A stretch of DNA of 64,000 bases from the NCBI RefSeq assembly GCF_900163715.1, contig NZ_FWFF01000003.1:1-64000 (forward strand), written 5' to 3'. The position numbers were made by a program, and so were the translations under genes. Source of the stretch: Brevibacterium yomogidense. GTDB taxonomy: Bacteria > Actinomycetota > Actinomycetes > Actinomycetales > Brevibacteriaceae. Below are positions 8,130 to 17,558 of this stretch, piece after piece (within the stretch, counting starts at the first letter, position 1; each line of letters opens with the position of its first letter). The notes beneath the pieces are model-generated. The model did no database searches. It was not told where the DNA came from and saw only the letters and a program-made list of their open reading frames with translations.

Positions 8130-9880
8130 ACGTGACCGCCCTTCACTCGTACTCCCAGATCCTCATACATCCTCCGGTACCGCTCGCCCAATGCCGTCCA
8201 TGTGCGATTCTCCTCCACGAACAGCCGTGCTGCCGACCCCAGTCGCTGCCGCTCATCGGGATCGTCCGCGAGAGCGACGAGCACTCGCGCCAACTCGTCG
8301 ACTTGCTCAGCTGGGAACACTGTACGCGCCCCTTCCGGCAAGGCTTCAGCCAGCGCCGGCAGATCGCTCAGGACCACTGCGCGACCCAGCCCGCCGGCTT
8401 CTACGGGTTTGAGAGGAGTGATCTTACGGCACACGTCGACGTTCTTCCGTGGAACAGCGAAGGTGTCCAGCGCGAGGACATACTGCTGTGCGCGTTCCGG
8501 AGGCACACGCCCTGTGAAGACCGCGGCGTCTCCGAGCGTCGCCGCGCGTTCTCTCAGCGCGGGGAGCTCGACTCCGTCACCGACGATGAGCATCCGCAGA
8601 TCCACACCGGCGCCGCGCGCGTGCGTCACGGCGTCTACGAGCACGTCGAGGCCTTCGTATCCCACGATCGACGCGGCAGTCCCCACCCACACTCCCCCGC
8701 GCGGCAGCCCCAAGGATTCGCGCACTGACGCAGGGTCCTCACGCCAGTCCGAAGACAGCAGTCCCTCCGAGACGGAATTGGGGGCGACCAGTATGCGGCC
8801 ACGATCGACGCCTCGGTCGGCCAGCTCGTCCGCCATCGTCTGTCCCAGCGTGATCACGGCGTCTGCGCTGCGTGCGACATCCGTCTCCCGCTGTCGGAAC
8901 AGTCGGAACCGTTCACTCCTGCGTGCAGCCAGTTCGTCGTTCTCGTCACCACGTGAAGCGGCCCACGTGTCCTCAAGAGAGCCGCGCACCTCGTAGACCC
9001 ACGGGAGGCCGAGCTCACGTGCAGCAGCGCGCGCGGCCAGACCGTTCGTGAAGTGGGTCGTCGTGTGGATGGCCTGTGCCCGCGAGCCGCGCGCAGTGCG
9101 CACGAGGAAACTCGCCTGCTGCTCCAAGCGCTCGTCCAGCGTGATCCCCAATCTATTGGGAATGTCGAAGAGGTAGTCGATGCCCTCGATCTGCACGCGA
9201 TCTCGCAGGACCGGTCGGCCGATATCTGTGGGATATCCAGTTCTGTCTGCACCCACCACCGGCACGCCTGCATCCTTCACGGCCGTGAGCACGGCATGGG
9301 TGCGCAGCGTGTAGCCCGACTGAGTGTGAGGGAGCGAGTTCGTCAAGGAGAATAGGACTGATGCAGTCGGCAAGTCCCGGGGTGTGGGCGCGGCTCCGGC
9401 GGCAGATGTCTTGGACTCCCACTCCGGTTGGAACACACGAAGCTCTGCGGCGAGCCGGTCCTTCATCCTGCTGGTGGGAGCACTAGCGACGGCATCGGTC
9501 ATACGTCCCTCATGCCACCGGATCCGGGCTTCCAGCAACTGTCCCCCGCGCACCCCCACGACATCTGCTGCACGTTCGATCGCCGTGCGCCGGTCACCCA
9601 TCGAGAGCGCCAGCTCTCCCAGAACCCGTGACTGAAATCGGCCAGCTGGACGAGCGGTCACATACTCACGCGCACGGCTCACGTCACCGGTCAACCAGCT
9701 CGCCGCGGCCGCTGCGGCGGGCCCCGGCACCACTGACAGCACTGATCCCGCTGCGTGCGAAACCCGGGAGGGGAGCCGCCTGAACACCTGGATCCCGAAT
9801 ACCACCGGATCGTGGGCAACGTGGTCGACGACTATTCGCCACAGCGTGATCGCCTGCCGAGCAAGAACTGGAGTGCTCAT
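8126..9880 (-). CDS. GT4-type glycosyltransferase with N-terminal extension
   Basis: The product is 584 residues. About 180 residues of Ala/Arg-rich helical sequence precede a GT-B transferase. The acceptor-side domain shows SLTNSLPHTQSGYTLRTHAV and LPWVYEVRGSLEDTW. The donor-side domain has ILVAPNSVSEG, WVGTAASIVGYEGLDVLVDA, and the E-x7-E-like region FAVPRKNVDVCRKITPLKPVEAGGLGR (split around K and E). It should transfer a sugar from a nucleotide donor to the growing lipid-linked glycan on the cytoplasmic face. It overlaps both neighbours by 4 bp, inside a tightly coupled operon. Confidence 0.85.
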   Translation of the reverse strand: MSTPVLARQAITLWRIVVDHVAHDPVVFGIQVFRRLPSRVSHAAGSVLSVVPGPAAAAAASWLTGDVSRAREYVTARPAGRFQSRVLGELALSMGDRRTAIERAADVVGVRGGQLLEARIRWHEGRMTDAVASAPTSRMKDRLAAELRVFQPEWESKTSAAGAAPTPRDLPTASVLFSLTNSLPHTQSGYTLRTHAVLTAVKDAGVPVVGADRTGYPTDIGRPVLRDRVQIEGIDYLFDIPNRLGITLDERLEQQASFLVRTARGSRAQAIHTTTHFTNGLAARAAARELGLPWVYEVRGSLEDTWAASRGDENDELAARRSERFRLFRQRETDVARSADAVITLGQTMADELADRGVDRGRILVAPNSVSEGLLSSDWREDPASVRESLGLPRGGVWVGTAASIVGYEGLDVLVDAVTHARGAGVDLRMLIVGDGVELPALRERAATLGDAAVFTGRVPPERAQQYVLALDTFAVPRKNVDVCRKITPLKPVEAGGLGRAVVLSDLPALAEALPEGARTVFPAEQVDELARVLVALADDPDERQRLGSAARLFVEENRTWTALGERYRRMYEDLGVRVKGGHV

Positions 9881-11106
9881 CTGCGTACCTCTTCGAGTAG
9901 GGCAAGGTAGGTGTCCGCAGCAGCACGGGGGGAGGCATGGTCACGCAACCATGCGAGTGGGCGTTCGTCGACGGCAGTCGAGTTCGGATCGTTCCGCAAT
10001 GAGGTGAGCACGCGGCGCAGCTCGTGTGTATCACCGGGACGGGATACTGATCCTCCGTGGGATGCACGGATCATCTGCGCAGCTTCACCGGCCAGGACTC
10101 CTGTGACGTGCACCCGCCGAGCCATCACAGAGACCAGCTTGGACGGCACAGTGCGTTCGAAGGAAGGAACATCCGCCAAACTCACGAGCCCCGTATGAGC
10201 CCACGCCCACTGCGACTCCAATGCCGCGCCGGTCATCTGTGGGAAGAACTCGACTCGGTCAGTGAGATCCGATGCAAGATCGCGCAGCTCTTCCCACTGC
10301 ACACCGGCACCCACGACCCTCAAGCGCACTCCGTCGACATCCGCGACCGCGCGGATCACCGATTCCAGATCCTGCGAGCGTCCGACCGTGCCGACGTAGA
10401 GCATGTGAAGACCTCCGCCGGCGCTTCTCCGCGCTGTGCGCGGGGCTGAGCTGTTCACGTCGCTGGTGTTGCGCACGACGGACACCGGAGGCATATTGCG
10501 CCCGCGCAGTTCCGCGGCGAAGGACTCAGTCGTCGTCACGAGCGCATCTGCACTGCGCAGGGCTCGGTGGAAGACCGCGGGAAGAGCTCGCGACTCCAAC
10601 CATTGCGCAGCGTCCTGCGGCAACCAGCCACCCAGAGCGCGGCTCACCAGCGAGGAATCTGCGATGAGATCCGGCCATGCATCTCGGATCTCCGCGACGT
10701 GCGGGACCTGCAGAGCGGACGCCGCAAGCGATGCGAGGAAAGGCATCGGCAGCCCCGGTGTCGTTGAGATGAGGACGTCCGGCCTGCTACGACGCATCGC
10801 CATTGCGGCGAAGGCTGACGTGGCAGAGGACACGGATTGGTCGATCAGCTGGCCGGGAAGCGTTCCCGAAGTCCGGACATAGGGCACACGGAGGATCCGC
10901 TCACCCTGATTGCCATCGATCCATCGCCATACCGGCTGGTGTTCCACGGCGAGCGAATCCGCCCGACGATGCGGGTAGTGCGCAATGGGAGCACACACTC
11001 CTACGGTGTGGCCACGTGCGACGAACTCGCGGACCAGTCCACGCCATCGGCGCTGAGGAGCACCGATCTCAGGCTCGTAGTAGTGGGTGAAGAGGAGTAT
11101 TCTCAC
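9877..11106 (-). CDS. GT4 glycosyltransferase (WbuB-like)
   Basis: The product is 409 residues with the GT-B layout. The N-terminus RILLFTHYYEPEIGAPQRRW is typical of WbuB-like GT4 enzymes, followed by VAEIRDAWPDLI. The C-terminal half has MLYVGTVGRSQDLESVI and a donor-binding part, SFERTVPSKLVSVMARRVHVTG. It probably adds an early sugar to undecaprenyl-diphosphate-sugar made by the phosphotransferase encoded just upstream. Starts and stops overlap by 4 bp on both sides. Donor and acceptor cannot be deduced. Confidence 0.88.
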   Translation of the reverse strand: MRILLFTHYYEPEIGAPQRRWRGLVREFVARGHTVGVCAPIAHYPHRRADSLAVEHQPVWRWIDGNQGERILRVPYVRTSGTLPGQLIDQSVSSATSAFAAMAMRRSRPDVLISTTPGLPMPFLASLAASALQVPHVAEIRDAWPDLIADSSLVSRALGGWLPQDAAQWLESRALPAVFHRALRSADALVTTTESFAAELRGRNMPPVSVVRNTSDVNSSAPRTARRSAGGGLHMLYVGTVGRSQDLESVIRAVADVDGVRLRVVGAGVQWEELRDLASDLTDRVEFFPQMTGAALESQWAWAHTGLVSLADVPSFERTVPSKLVSVMARRVHVTGVLAGEAAQMIRASHGGSVSRPGDTHELRRVLTSLRNDPNSTAVDERPLAWLRDHASPRAAADTYLALLEEVRR

Positions 11107-12140
11107 GCGTGCTTCCGACTCTCACGCCGACTGACGATGGTGGGTAGAGCGGCGTAGACGATGATTGCGCCAGACCACACGGCTACCGCGATCAACGGAT
11201 CGTACATCGGCAGTTCGAAGAGAACTGGCAGCGCTGCGACAACGCAGACACCGGTGGCGAGCAGGTGCACTGCCGATACCTGCTCATGGGCGAGGCTCGC
11301 GGTCTGCAGCTTCTGGTAGATGTGTGTGCGATGTGCTGTGAAGAGGTTCTCCCGGCGATAGATGCGCCTGCCCAGGGTGTACAGGACGTCGAACATCGGG
11401 ATGACGAAGGGGGCGAACAGCGCGGTCACCGGTGCGCCCTCATTCCACAGCACCCAGATTCCGACGCTGAGGAATCCGCCGATCGCATAGCTGCCGACAT
11501 CCCCCAGGAACGAGCGAGCGGGCGTGGCATTCAACGGCAGGAACCCCACAAGAGCAGCAGTCAAAGCAATCATCGAGGCCGCGAACAGCTCACTGTCGAC
11601 GGCCAGCGCCAACACTCCGAACCACAGTGCTGTCGCAGCTCCCCACGCCGGAACGAGCGTGTTCAACCCGTCCATGAAGTTGGTTCCATTAACGACGATG
11701 AGGATGCTCAGGACCACCGCCGCTGTGGCGAACACTCCCACGTCGGAAACCATCAGGACGGCTACGGCGAACGCACTCGCTAGGACCACCTGAGTCACGA
11801 GGCGGCTCACGGCGGACAGGGAGTTGAGGTCGTCGATAAGGCCCACAACCCCGAACAGGAGTGCCGCTGCGAGGGGCAGCAGTGAGCGGATGGTCTCAGG
11901 TCCCGAGTCAGACCCGTGGGTAGAGGCCAGCTGAGCGACCAGCGCCACCACCGAGCCGCCCAGGAGCCCTGCGAACACTGCGATGCCACCGCCGCGAGCA
12001 ATGGGTTTGTCGTGGGATGACCGCGCGGTGGGATGGTCCAGGACGCCGCGCTTCTGGAGGATCGGGATCACCACGATCCGAGCTGAGAAATATGAGACTG
12101 CGGCAGACATCACGCATACAAGTGCGACGACCAGCATCAT
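11103..12140 (-). CDS. undecaprenyl-phosphate sugar-1-phosphate transferase (WecA/TagO/MraY family)
   Basis: The product is 345 residues with about ten hydrophobic helices. Family motifs are present: HDKPIARGGGIAVFAG near residue 45, the metal-binding FGVVGLIDDLNSL near 95, VNGTNFMDGLNTL near 155, and FLGDVGSYAIG near 210. The enzyme transfers a HexNAc-1-phosphate to undecaprenyl phosphate and would initiate the glycan. RENLFTAHRTHIYQKLQ matches the cytoplasmic His-containing loop of WecA/TagO rather than MraY. It is coupled to the dehydratase upstream (4-bp overlap). Confidence 0.9.
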   Translation of the reverse strand: MMLVVALVCVMSAAVSYFSARIVVIPILQKRGVLDHPTARSSHDKPIARGGGIAVFAGLLGGSVVALVAQLASTHGSDSGPETIRSLLPLAAALLFGVVGLIDDLNSLSAVSRLVTQVVLASAFAVAVLMVSDVGVFATAAVVLSILIVVNGTNFMDGLNTLVPAWGAATALWFGVLALAVDSELFAASMIALTAALVGFLPLNATPARSFLGDVGSYAIGGFLSVGIWVLWNEGAPVTALFAPFVIPMFDVLYTLGRRIYRRENLFTAHRTHIYQKLQTASLAHEQVSAVHLLATGVCVVAALPVLFELPMYDPLIAVAVWSGAIIVYAALPTIVSRRESRKHA

Positions 12141-14206
12141 GAAGCGGAGCCCTTCTCCCCGGCCTCATCGAGTATCGCTGCGATGCTCACGGGGGCAGTG
12201 CTCAGCGGTTCGCTCGTGGAGCGCTGGCCGACTTTACCGTTCTGCATCGAGCTTGAAATAGCGCGATCGCTGCCTGCGCTGACGATTCTCCGCATCGCAT
12301 CGACGAGTTCCTGGTTCCGTCTGTGTCCGGAGATGCGAGCGCTCACGATGAGTCCGCGTACACGCGCGAGGTCGACAGGCGGTACGGAGACCTGCGAGAT
12401 CAGCGGATGGTTGGGACGCACATCGGTCTCCGATGCGCTCAAGCGCGTCTCTTCGAGCTTCTCCCCCTCCCGCAGTCCGGTGTAGCAGATCTCCACGTCG
12501 TCACGGCCGCTCAGTGCGATCACTCGCCGCGCCAGATCCTCGATCCGCACCGGCTCTCCCATGTCAAGCACCAGCGTTTCGCCCGGGTGCCCGATCGCAC
12601 CGGCCTGGAGCACGAGCTCGCACGCCTCATCGGCAGACATGAAAAAGCGCTTGACGCCGGGCGCGGTGACAGTGACCGGCCCACCCGCCTGCGCTTGAGC
12701 GACGAAGGTGCCCAGGACTGAACCTCTGGACCCCAGAACATTGCCGAAGCGCACTGACATGTACGACAAGCCCGTGTCGCCCGCAACCGCTGCGATCGAC
12801 CTCTCCGTCAGATACTTCGACCCGCCGAGAACCGAGGTCGGGTCTGCGGCTTTGTCCGTTGAGATGTGTACGAACTGCGGTACTCCCGTCTCCACAGCTG
12901 CATCGAGGAGGCTCATGCTGGCACCGACGTTGGTCATGATCGCTTCGTCCGGGAAGCGCTCCAGGAATGTGAGGTGTTTGAGCGCCGCCGCGTGGAAGAT
13001 GATGTCCGGTTTCACGTCAGCAACCAACGAGCGCACGAATCCGGAGTCTCGCAGATCCCCCAAGACCAGATCGTCGCTGGTCAGCATCGCTGAGCCTTCA
13101 AGCACCAACTGCGTCGTGTGAAGACCTGACTCGTCCCGGTCCGTCATCACGACACGACCCGGCGAGAACCGCGCGAGCTGTTTGCACAGATGGGATCCGA
13201 TCGAACCACCGGCACCCGTCACGAGAATGGTCTTCCCGTCCAGATAGCCCGCGATCCCCTGGACATCGGTCGAGATGGGGCTTCTGCCGATGAGATCATC
13301 GATCTCGATAGGGCGGAATGACGCGGGTCTGGTCGCAATAGCGGAGCCTGCGGACGCTCCTCGCTCCCGAAGGTCGTACACATCGAGTTCGGGCAGCACC
13401 CTCACCTCGGCACCCGCCTGTTTCGTCGTCTCGACGATGACGTCCAACTGCTCGGGGGGCAACCCGCGGATGGCGATGATCACGACATCGACAGGCTTCT
13501 CCTCAAGCACGCGCGGCAGATCGCTCAGTTCGCCGAGAAGTCGGGCTCCTTGGATGCGCAGGTAGCGCTTACTGGGGTCGTCGTCGAGGAACCCCACCGC
13601 TACATGCTCGCTATGAGGGTCGTCAGTGATGAGCCTGTAAGCGGTGAGACCATGACTGCCCGCACCGATGATCAAGGCACGCTTGCTGATTCCTCCGCGA
13701 GTGTGTCTCAGAGCACGCAGACGACTCCGCAGCCACTCGTTCAGTCCGATGACGACGATCGCGAGCGCAGAGGCAGTGACCGGCACGCTGGTCGGCACGA
13801 ACACCGCATCCATCGAGAACGTGTTGAGGACGTACATGGCCGCGCTGGCCAGTGCGAGGACTCCTCCGACAGCGATGAGTTCGTCCCCAGATCCCTTCCA
13901 GAATCGCCCACGATAGACGAATGCTGGCCCCAGCAGCAGGAATGCAGCCAAGCCCACCGCCGCGCACAGTCCGATGCCCAGGAAGTTCGGCTCAGAGAGT
14001 GAGAAGTCGTATCGGACGAGGGACGCGAGCCAGATGCATGCAGCGTAGATCAGGCCGGCACTGAGGGACCTCAGAACCGCGCCCGTCAGCGCTCGATTCG
14101 TGGTCTGCGATCGCAGGGGGGCACGCGATGAATCAGTCTCAGATGAGGTCATCTTCGTCTGTGCCGTGCACGCCTTCCATCCGGGATCATCCAACTGCCT
14201 GGCCAT
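12137..14206 (-). CDS. membrane-bound nucleotide-sugar 4,6-dehydratase/epimerase (CapD/FlaA1/PglF type)
   Basis: The product is 689 residues. Four hydrophobic helices (about residues 40-165) lead to a first Rossmann domain (ALIIGAGSHGLTAYRL). A second SDR domain follows, with the NAD(P) loop TGAGGSIGSHLCKQ, ISTDKAADPTSVLGGSKYLTE around the active site and MSVRFGNVLGSRGSV. Long CapD-type enzymes dehydrate UDP-GlcNAc for 4-keto or 6-deoxy HexNAc sugars. ATG at 14206 has AGGGA upstream. ATG at 14152 is an alternative but lacks a good ribosome site. It is the first gene of the minus-strand operon, facing the nested dyad at 14226-14275. Confidence 0.88.
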   Translation of the reverse strand: MARQLDDPGWKACTAQTKMTSSETDSSRAPLRSQTTNRALTGAVLRSLSAGLIYAACIWLASLVRYDFSLSEPNFLGIGLCAAVGLAAFLLLGPAFVYRGRFWKGSGDELIAVGGVLALASAAMYVLNTFSMDAVFVPTSVPVTASALAIVVIGLNEWLRSRLRALRHTRGGISKRALIIGAGSHGLTAYRLITDDPHSEHVAVGFLDDDPSKRYLRIQGARLLGELSDLPRVLEEKPVDVVIIAIRGLPPEQLDVIVETTKQAGAEVRVLPELDVYDLRERGASAGSAIATRPASFRPIEIDDLIGRSPISTDVQGIAGYLDGKTILVTGAGGSIGSHLCKQLARFSPGRVVMTDRDESGLHTTQLVLEGSAMLTSDDLVLGDLRDSGFVRSLVADVKPDIIFHAAALKHLTFLERFPDEAIMTNVGASMSLLDAAVETGVPQFVHISTDKAADPTSVLGGSKYLTERSIAAVAGDTGLSYMSVRFGNVLGSRGSVLGTFVAQAQAGGPVTVTAPGVKRFFMSADEACELVLQAGAIGHPGETLVLDMGEPVRIEDLARRVIALSGRDDVEICYTGLREGEKLEETRLSASETDVRPNHPLISQVSVPPVDLARVRGLIVSARISGHRRNQELVDAMRRIVSAGSDRAISSSMQNGKVGQRSTSEPLSTAPVSIAAILDEAGEKGSAS

Positions 14207-14225
14207 GATTCCCTGTGAAGGAGGG

Positions 14226-14275
14226 TCTCAATCATTGTGAGTATAGTTAAAGTATTCTCACTATTGGAATTGAGA
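14226..14275. promoter_or_regulatory. nested inverted repeats between divergent glycopolymer operons
   Basis: The outer arms are TCTCAAT (14226-14232) and ATTGAGA (14269-14275), a perfect match. The inner arms are GTGAGTATA (14237-14245) and TATTCTCAC (14253-14261), with one mismatch around a 7-nt centre. The stretch is AT-rich in a G+C-rich genome and fills the gap between the starts at 14206 (minus) and 14350 (plus). This looks like an operator over a divergent promoter that could coordinate both operons. Confidence 0.55.
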
Positions 14276-14349
14276 CGTCGTGACACTTCTCGCCTGCGCC
14301 GATATTTAGGTGCACACGTACTCACGCCGCCCACGAACGGAGTTGGTCC

Positions 14350-16227
14350 TTGAACGTTCGCCGGCTCGCCCGCGACGCCCGCGCCGGAGTCTGGCATCTG
14401 CGGAACGGCGGAATCAGTCAGTTCCGCCGGTGGCAGCAACGACGGGGGACAGAATCCCGGAACCCCAGGATCTCTGAAGCAGAGTCGCTGCTGGAGCGCT
14501 ATCCGCCGTTCGAACCGGCTCCTCGGGCGCCCGCGTTCCCATCTGTCCGAGTGGGAGTCATCCTCGATGACTTCTCCGCCCTCGCCTTCGCGTACGAGTG
14601 GGTCACGATCCCCTTGTCACGCAAGGGCTGGCGGGATCAGCTTCAGGGACTCGACTTCGTCTTCATCGAATCTGCCTGGAACGGCAACTCTGGCCAGTGG
14701 AAGTACCAGCTCACAGGCGAGAACGGTCTGAAACCCGATGCGCGGGAGCTGCTGTCGGCGTGTCGTGATCTGGGTATCCCGACGGTGTTCTGGAACAAGG
14801 AGGACCCCCCACATTTCGAGGACTTCCTCGAAGTCGCTTCCCTGTGCGACCACGTCTTCACCAGTGACAGTCGACTGGTCGATGACTATCGAGAGCGGCT
14901 GGGCCACGACCGAGTGGCGCCGCTGTCATTCGCAGCGCAGCCTGCGATCCACAGTCCCGTGCGGCCGGCCGGCCCCCGTCGGGAAGAGGGCGCAGCATTC
15001 GCGGGGATGTACTTCGCGCACAAGTATCCGGAGCGCCGCGAGCAGATGGACTGGCTCCTGGGCGGAGCGGCCGACGCCGCGCACAAAGCTCAGGAACGCT
15101 TCACGATCTTCTCCCGACAGCACGGCGGCGATGAGAAGTACCAGTTCCCCGGCGAGCTCGCCGACCACGTCGTCGGTTCCCTCCCCTATGACAGGATGCC
15201 GAACGCATACAAGGACTTCGCACTGTTCCTCAACGTGAACTCCGTCGTTGACTCCCCCAGCATGTGTGCCCGCAGGATCTTCGAGATCACTGCGAGCGGG
15301 ACCCCCGTCGTGAGCGCTCCCAGTGAGGCCACACGCAGGTTCTTCCCCGCAGACGAGGTATTCCAGCCTACCGACCGGAAGGAAGCGGCACACACGGTTC
15401 GCGCTCTGATGCGCAGCCCCGAGCTCCGCGACCGGTCCGTGCACCTGGCACAGCGCCGCATCTGGCGTGAGCACACGTACTCACACCGCGCCATGGAGAT
15501 CATGGACGTACTGGACATCCCGCACGCAGACCCCACAGCTGCGGCATGCACGGTGATCGTCTCCACGAACCGTCCGCACCAGATCGACCATGTGCTCACG
15601 TCCGTCGCCAAGCAGACCGGGGTCGATGTCCAGCTGTCCCTGGTCGCCCACGGACATGAACTCGACGAGAAGGATGTTCGCGCACGCGCGGCCAGCCTCG
15701 GACTGGACAATGTGGTCCTCCACCACGCGCCGTCCACGATGAGTCTGGGAGAGTGCCTCAATATGGCGGTCGACAGCGCGGACGGTGATGTGATCGCCAA
15801 GTTCGATGACGACGATCACTACGGCGAGCACTACCTCGCCGACCAGGTCAACGCGCTCCGCTACTCCGCGGCAGACTTGGTGGGAAAGCAGGCCCACTAC
15901 ATGCATCTCGAAGACAGCGGCGCGGTGCTCCTGCGGTTCCCCGAACGGGAGCACAAGTACACGAGCTTGGTGATGGGGCCGACAATGGTCGGATCACGTG
16001 CAGCATTCACCGACGTCCGCTTCAGCCCGATCACCCGAGGCGAAGATACGACGTTCCAACGAGAGCTCATCGAAGCCGGTGGCGTGGTGTACTCGTCCGA
16101 CCGCTTCAACTTCGTCCAGGTCCGCACCCACGACGGCGCGCACACGTGGACTGTCGAGCAGCCTGAGCTGCTCGCCAACAGCGTGGTGCACGGCTTCGGC
16201 CTCGCCCCGGAGCACCACTTCTTCTGA
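14350..16227 (+). CDS. two-domain glycosyltransferase (CgeB-like GT4 plus GT2)
   Basis: The product is 625 residues. The first ~390 residues resemble CgeB/spore-protein-type GT-B enzymes: VGVILDDFSALAFAYEW, GIPTVFWNKEDPPHFEDF, and a C-terminal donor region with NSVVDSPSMCARRIFEITAS. From about residue 400 a GT2-like GT-A domain follows: CTVIVSTNRPHQIDHVLTS, with its DxD-type motif in AKFDDDDHYGEHYL. TTG at 14350 is used, with GGAG 8 nt upstream. It is the first gene of the plus-strand unit and is followed by wecC. It probably adds sugars, possibly ManNAcA, to the exported glycan, which is inference. Confidence 0.82.
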   Translation: MNVRRLARDARAGVWHLRNGGISQFRRWQQRRGTESRNPRISEAESLLERYPPFEPAPRAPAFPSVRVGVILDDFSALAFAYEWVTIPLSRKGWRDQLQGLDFVFIESAWNGNSGQWKYQLTGENGLKPDARELLSACRDLGIPTVFWNKEDPPHFEDFLEVASLCDHVFTSDSRLVDDYRERLGHDRVAPLSFAAQPAIHSPVRPAGPRREEGAAFAGMYFAHKYPERREQMDWLLGGAADAAHKAQERFTIFSRQHGGDEKYQFPGELADHVVGSLPYDRMPNAYKDFALFLNVNSVVDSPSMCARRIFEITASGTPVVSAPSEATRRFFPADEVFQPTDRKEAAHTVRALMRSPELRDRSVHLAQRRIWREHTYSHRAMEIMDVLDIPHADPTAAACTVIVSTNRPHQIDHVLTSVAKQTGVDVQLSLVAHGHELDEKDVRARAASLGLDNVVLHHAPSTMSLGECLNMAVDSADGDVIAKFDDDDHYGEHYLADQVNALRYSAADLVGKQAHYMHLEDSGAVLLRFPEREHKYTSLVMGPTMVGSRAAFTDVRFSPITRGEDTTFQRELIEAGGVVYSSDRFNFVQVRTHDGAHTWTVEQPELLANSVVHGFGLAPEHHFF

Positions 16228-16276
16228 GCCGGTCGGTCTACTCATGACGCATGCGCCCGCAGAAAGGACTCTCCTC

Positions 16277-17533
16277 ATGCCCTCTCCCCGCACTCCTACC
16301 GTCGCCGTGGTGGGCCTCGGCTACATCGGGCTGCCCACGGCTGCCGTTCTGGCCAGCGTCGGCGTGCAGGTCACCGGAGTCGACGTGAAGCAGAGCACCG
16401 TCGATGCCGTCAACGCCGGGGAGCTGCCCTTCGTCGAACCCGACCTGGGGACGGTGCTCGCGGGTGCGGTGTCGCAAGGCACGCTGACGGCGTCGCTCGA
16501 TGTGCCGCACGCAGACACCTACATCGTCGCCGTTCCCACCCCTTTCAAGGAGGGAAAGGTCCCCGACCTCTCCTACATCGAAGAGGCGACGCGCAGCATC
16601 GCCGCGAAGCTCACCGGTGGAGAGCTCGTCATCCTCGAGTCGACGTCGCCCCCCGGCGCGACGGAGTTCGTCGCGCAGACCGTCATGGAGACGCGTCCGG
16701 ACCTCACACTGGAGCCGGATCTGCCGAACACCGTATACTTCGCGCACTGCCCCGAACGGGTCCTCCCCGGCCGCATCATGATCGAGCTGCGCACGAACGA
16801 CCGGATCATCGGGTCCGTCAACGGTGACGCGGGCGAACGAGCAAGAGATCTCTATCAGCTGTTCTGCGAGGGCGAGATGCTCCTCACCGACGCGCGCACG
16901 GCGGAGATGGCGAAGCTGACAGAGAACGCGTTCCGGGACGTCAACATCGCGTTCGCGAACGAGCTCTCACTGATCGCCGACCGCGTGGGAGTCGACGTGT
17001 GGGAGCTCATCGAGCTGTCCAATCACCACCCGAGGGTGAATATCCTGCAGCCGGGCCCCGGAGTGGGCGGCCACTGCATCGCGGTCGACCCCTGGTTCAT
17101 CGTTTCGTCAGCACCCGAGGAATCGCGAATGATCCGCAGCGCACGCGAGATCAACGACGAGAAGCCGGAGTACGTCCTCAATCAGGTCGTTCCGCGTGCG
17201 CAACGGTTCAAGCAGCCACGCATCGCAGTCCTGGGACTGGCCTTCAAGCCCGACATCGACGACCTGCGCGAGAGCCCTGCAATGCACATCGCCGATGAAC
17301 TCGCCCGGCGGCTGCCCGAGGGAGAGATCATGGCCGTCGAGCCGCACATCGACGAACTTCCGTCGTCTCTTACGGCACACGGCAACGTCGTGCTCACGGA
17401 GTTCGAAGCAGCGATGTCGGCAGCTGACCTCGTCCTGCTGCTCGTCGATCACACGATCTTCAAGAACGCTGACCCTTCCGCGCTGACGAGCGCCCAGATC
17501 TTCGACACCCGCGGTGCGTGGCGAAGCATCTGA
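16277..17533 (+). CDS. wecC: UDP-N-acetyl-D-mannosamine dehydrogenase
   Basis: The product is 418 residues, the usual length. It oxidises UDP-ManNAc to UDP-ManNAcA with two NAD+. The N-terminal NAD loop is VVGLGYIGLPTAAVL (from about residue 11). The central domain includes LTENAFRDVNIAFANEL, and the catalytic cysteine lies in GPGVGGHCIAVDPWF. The C-terminal UDP-binding domain has LAFKPDIDDLRESPA. ATG at 16277 has AAAGGA 8 nt upstream; the frame is open upstream only inside the previous gene. With wecB on the other strand, the locus encodes the complete UDP-GlcNAc to UDP-ManNAcA path. Confidence 0.93.
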   Translation: MPSPRTPTVAVVGLGYIGLPTAAVLASVGVQVTGVDVKQSTVDAVNAGELPFVEPDLGTVLAGAVSQGTLTASLDVPHADTYIVAVPTPFKEGKVPDLSYIEEATRSIAAKLTGGELVILESTSPPGATEFVAQTVMETRPDLTLEPDLPNTVYFAHCPERVLPGRIMIELRTNDRIIGSVNGDAGERARDLYQLFCEGEMLLTDARTAEMAKLTENAFRDVNIAFANELSLIADRVGVDVWELIELSNHHPRVNILQPGPGVGGHCIAVDPWFIVSSAPEESRMIRSAREINDEKPEYVLNQVVPRAQRFKQPRIAVLGLAFKPDIDDLRESPAMHIADELARRLPEGEIMAVEPHIDELPSSLTAHGNVVLTEFEAAMSAADLVLLLVDHTIFKNADPSALTSAQIFDTRGAWRSI

Positions 17534-17558
17534 GAACCGCGGTCGCTCACGACACAGC

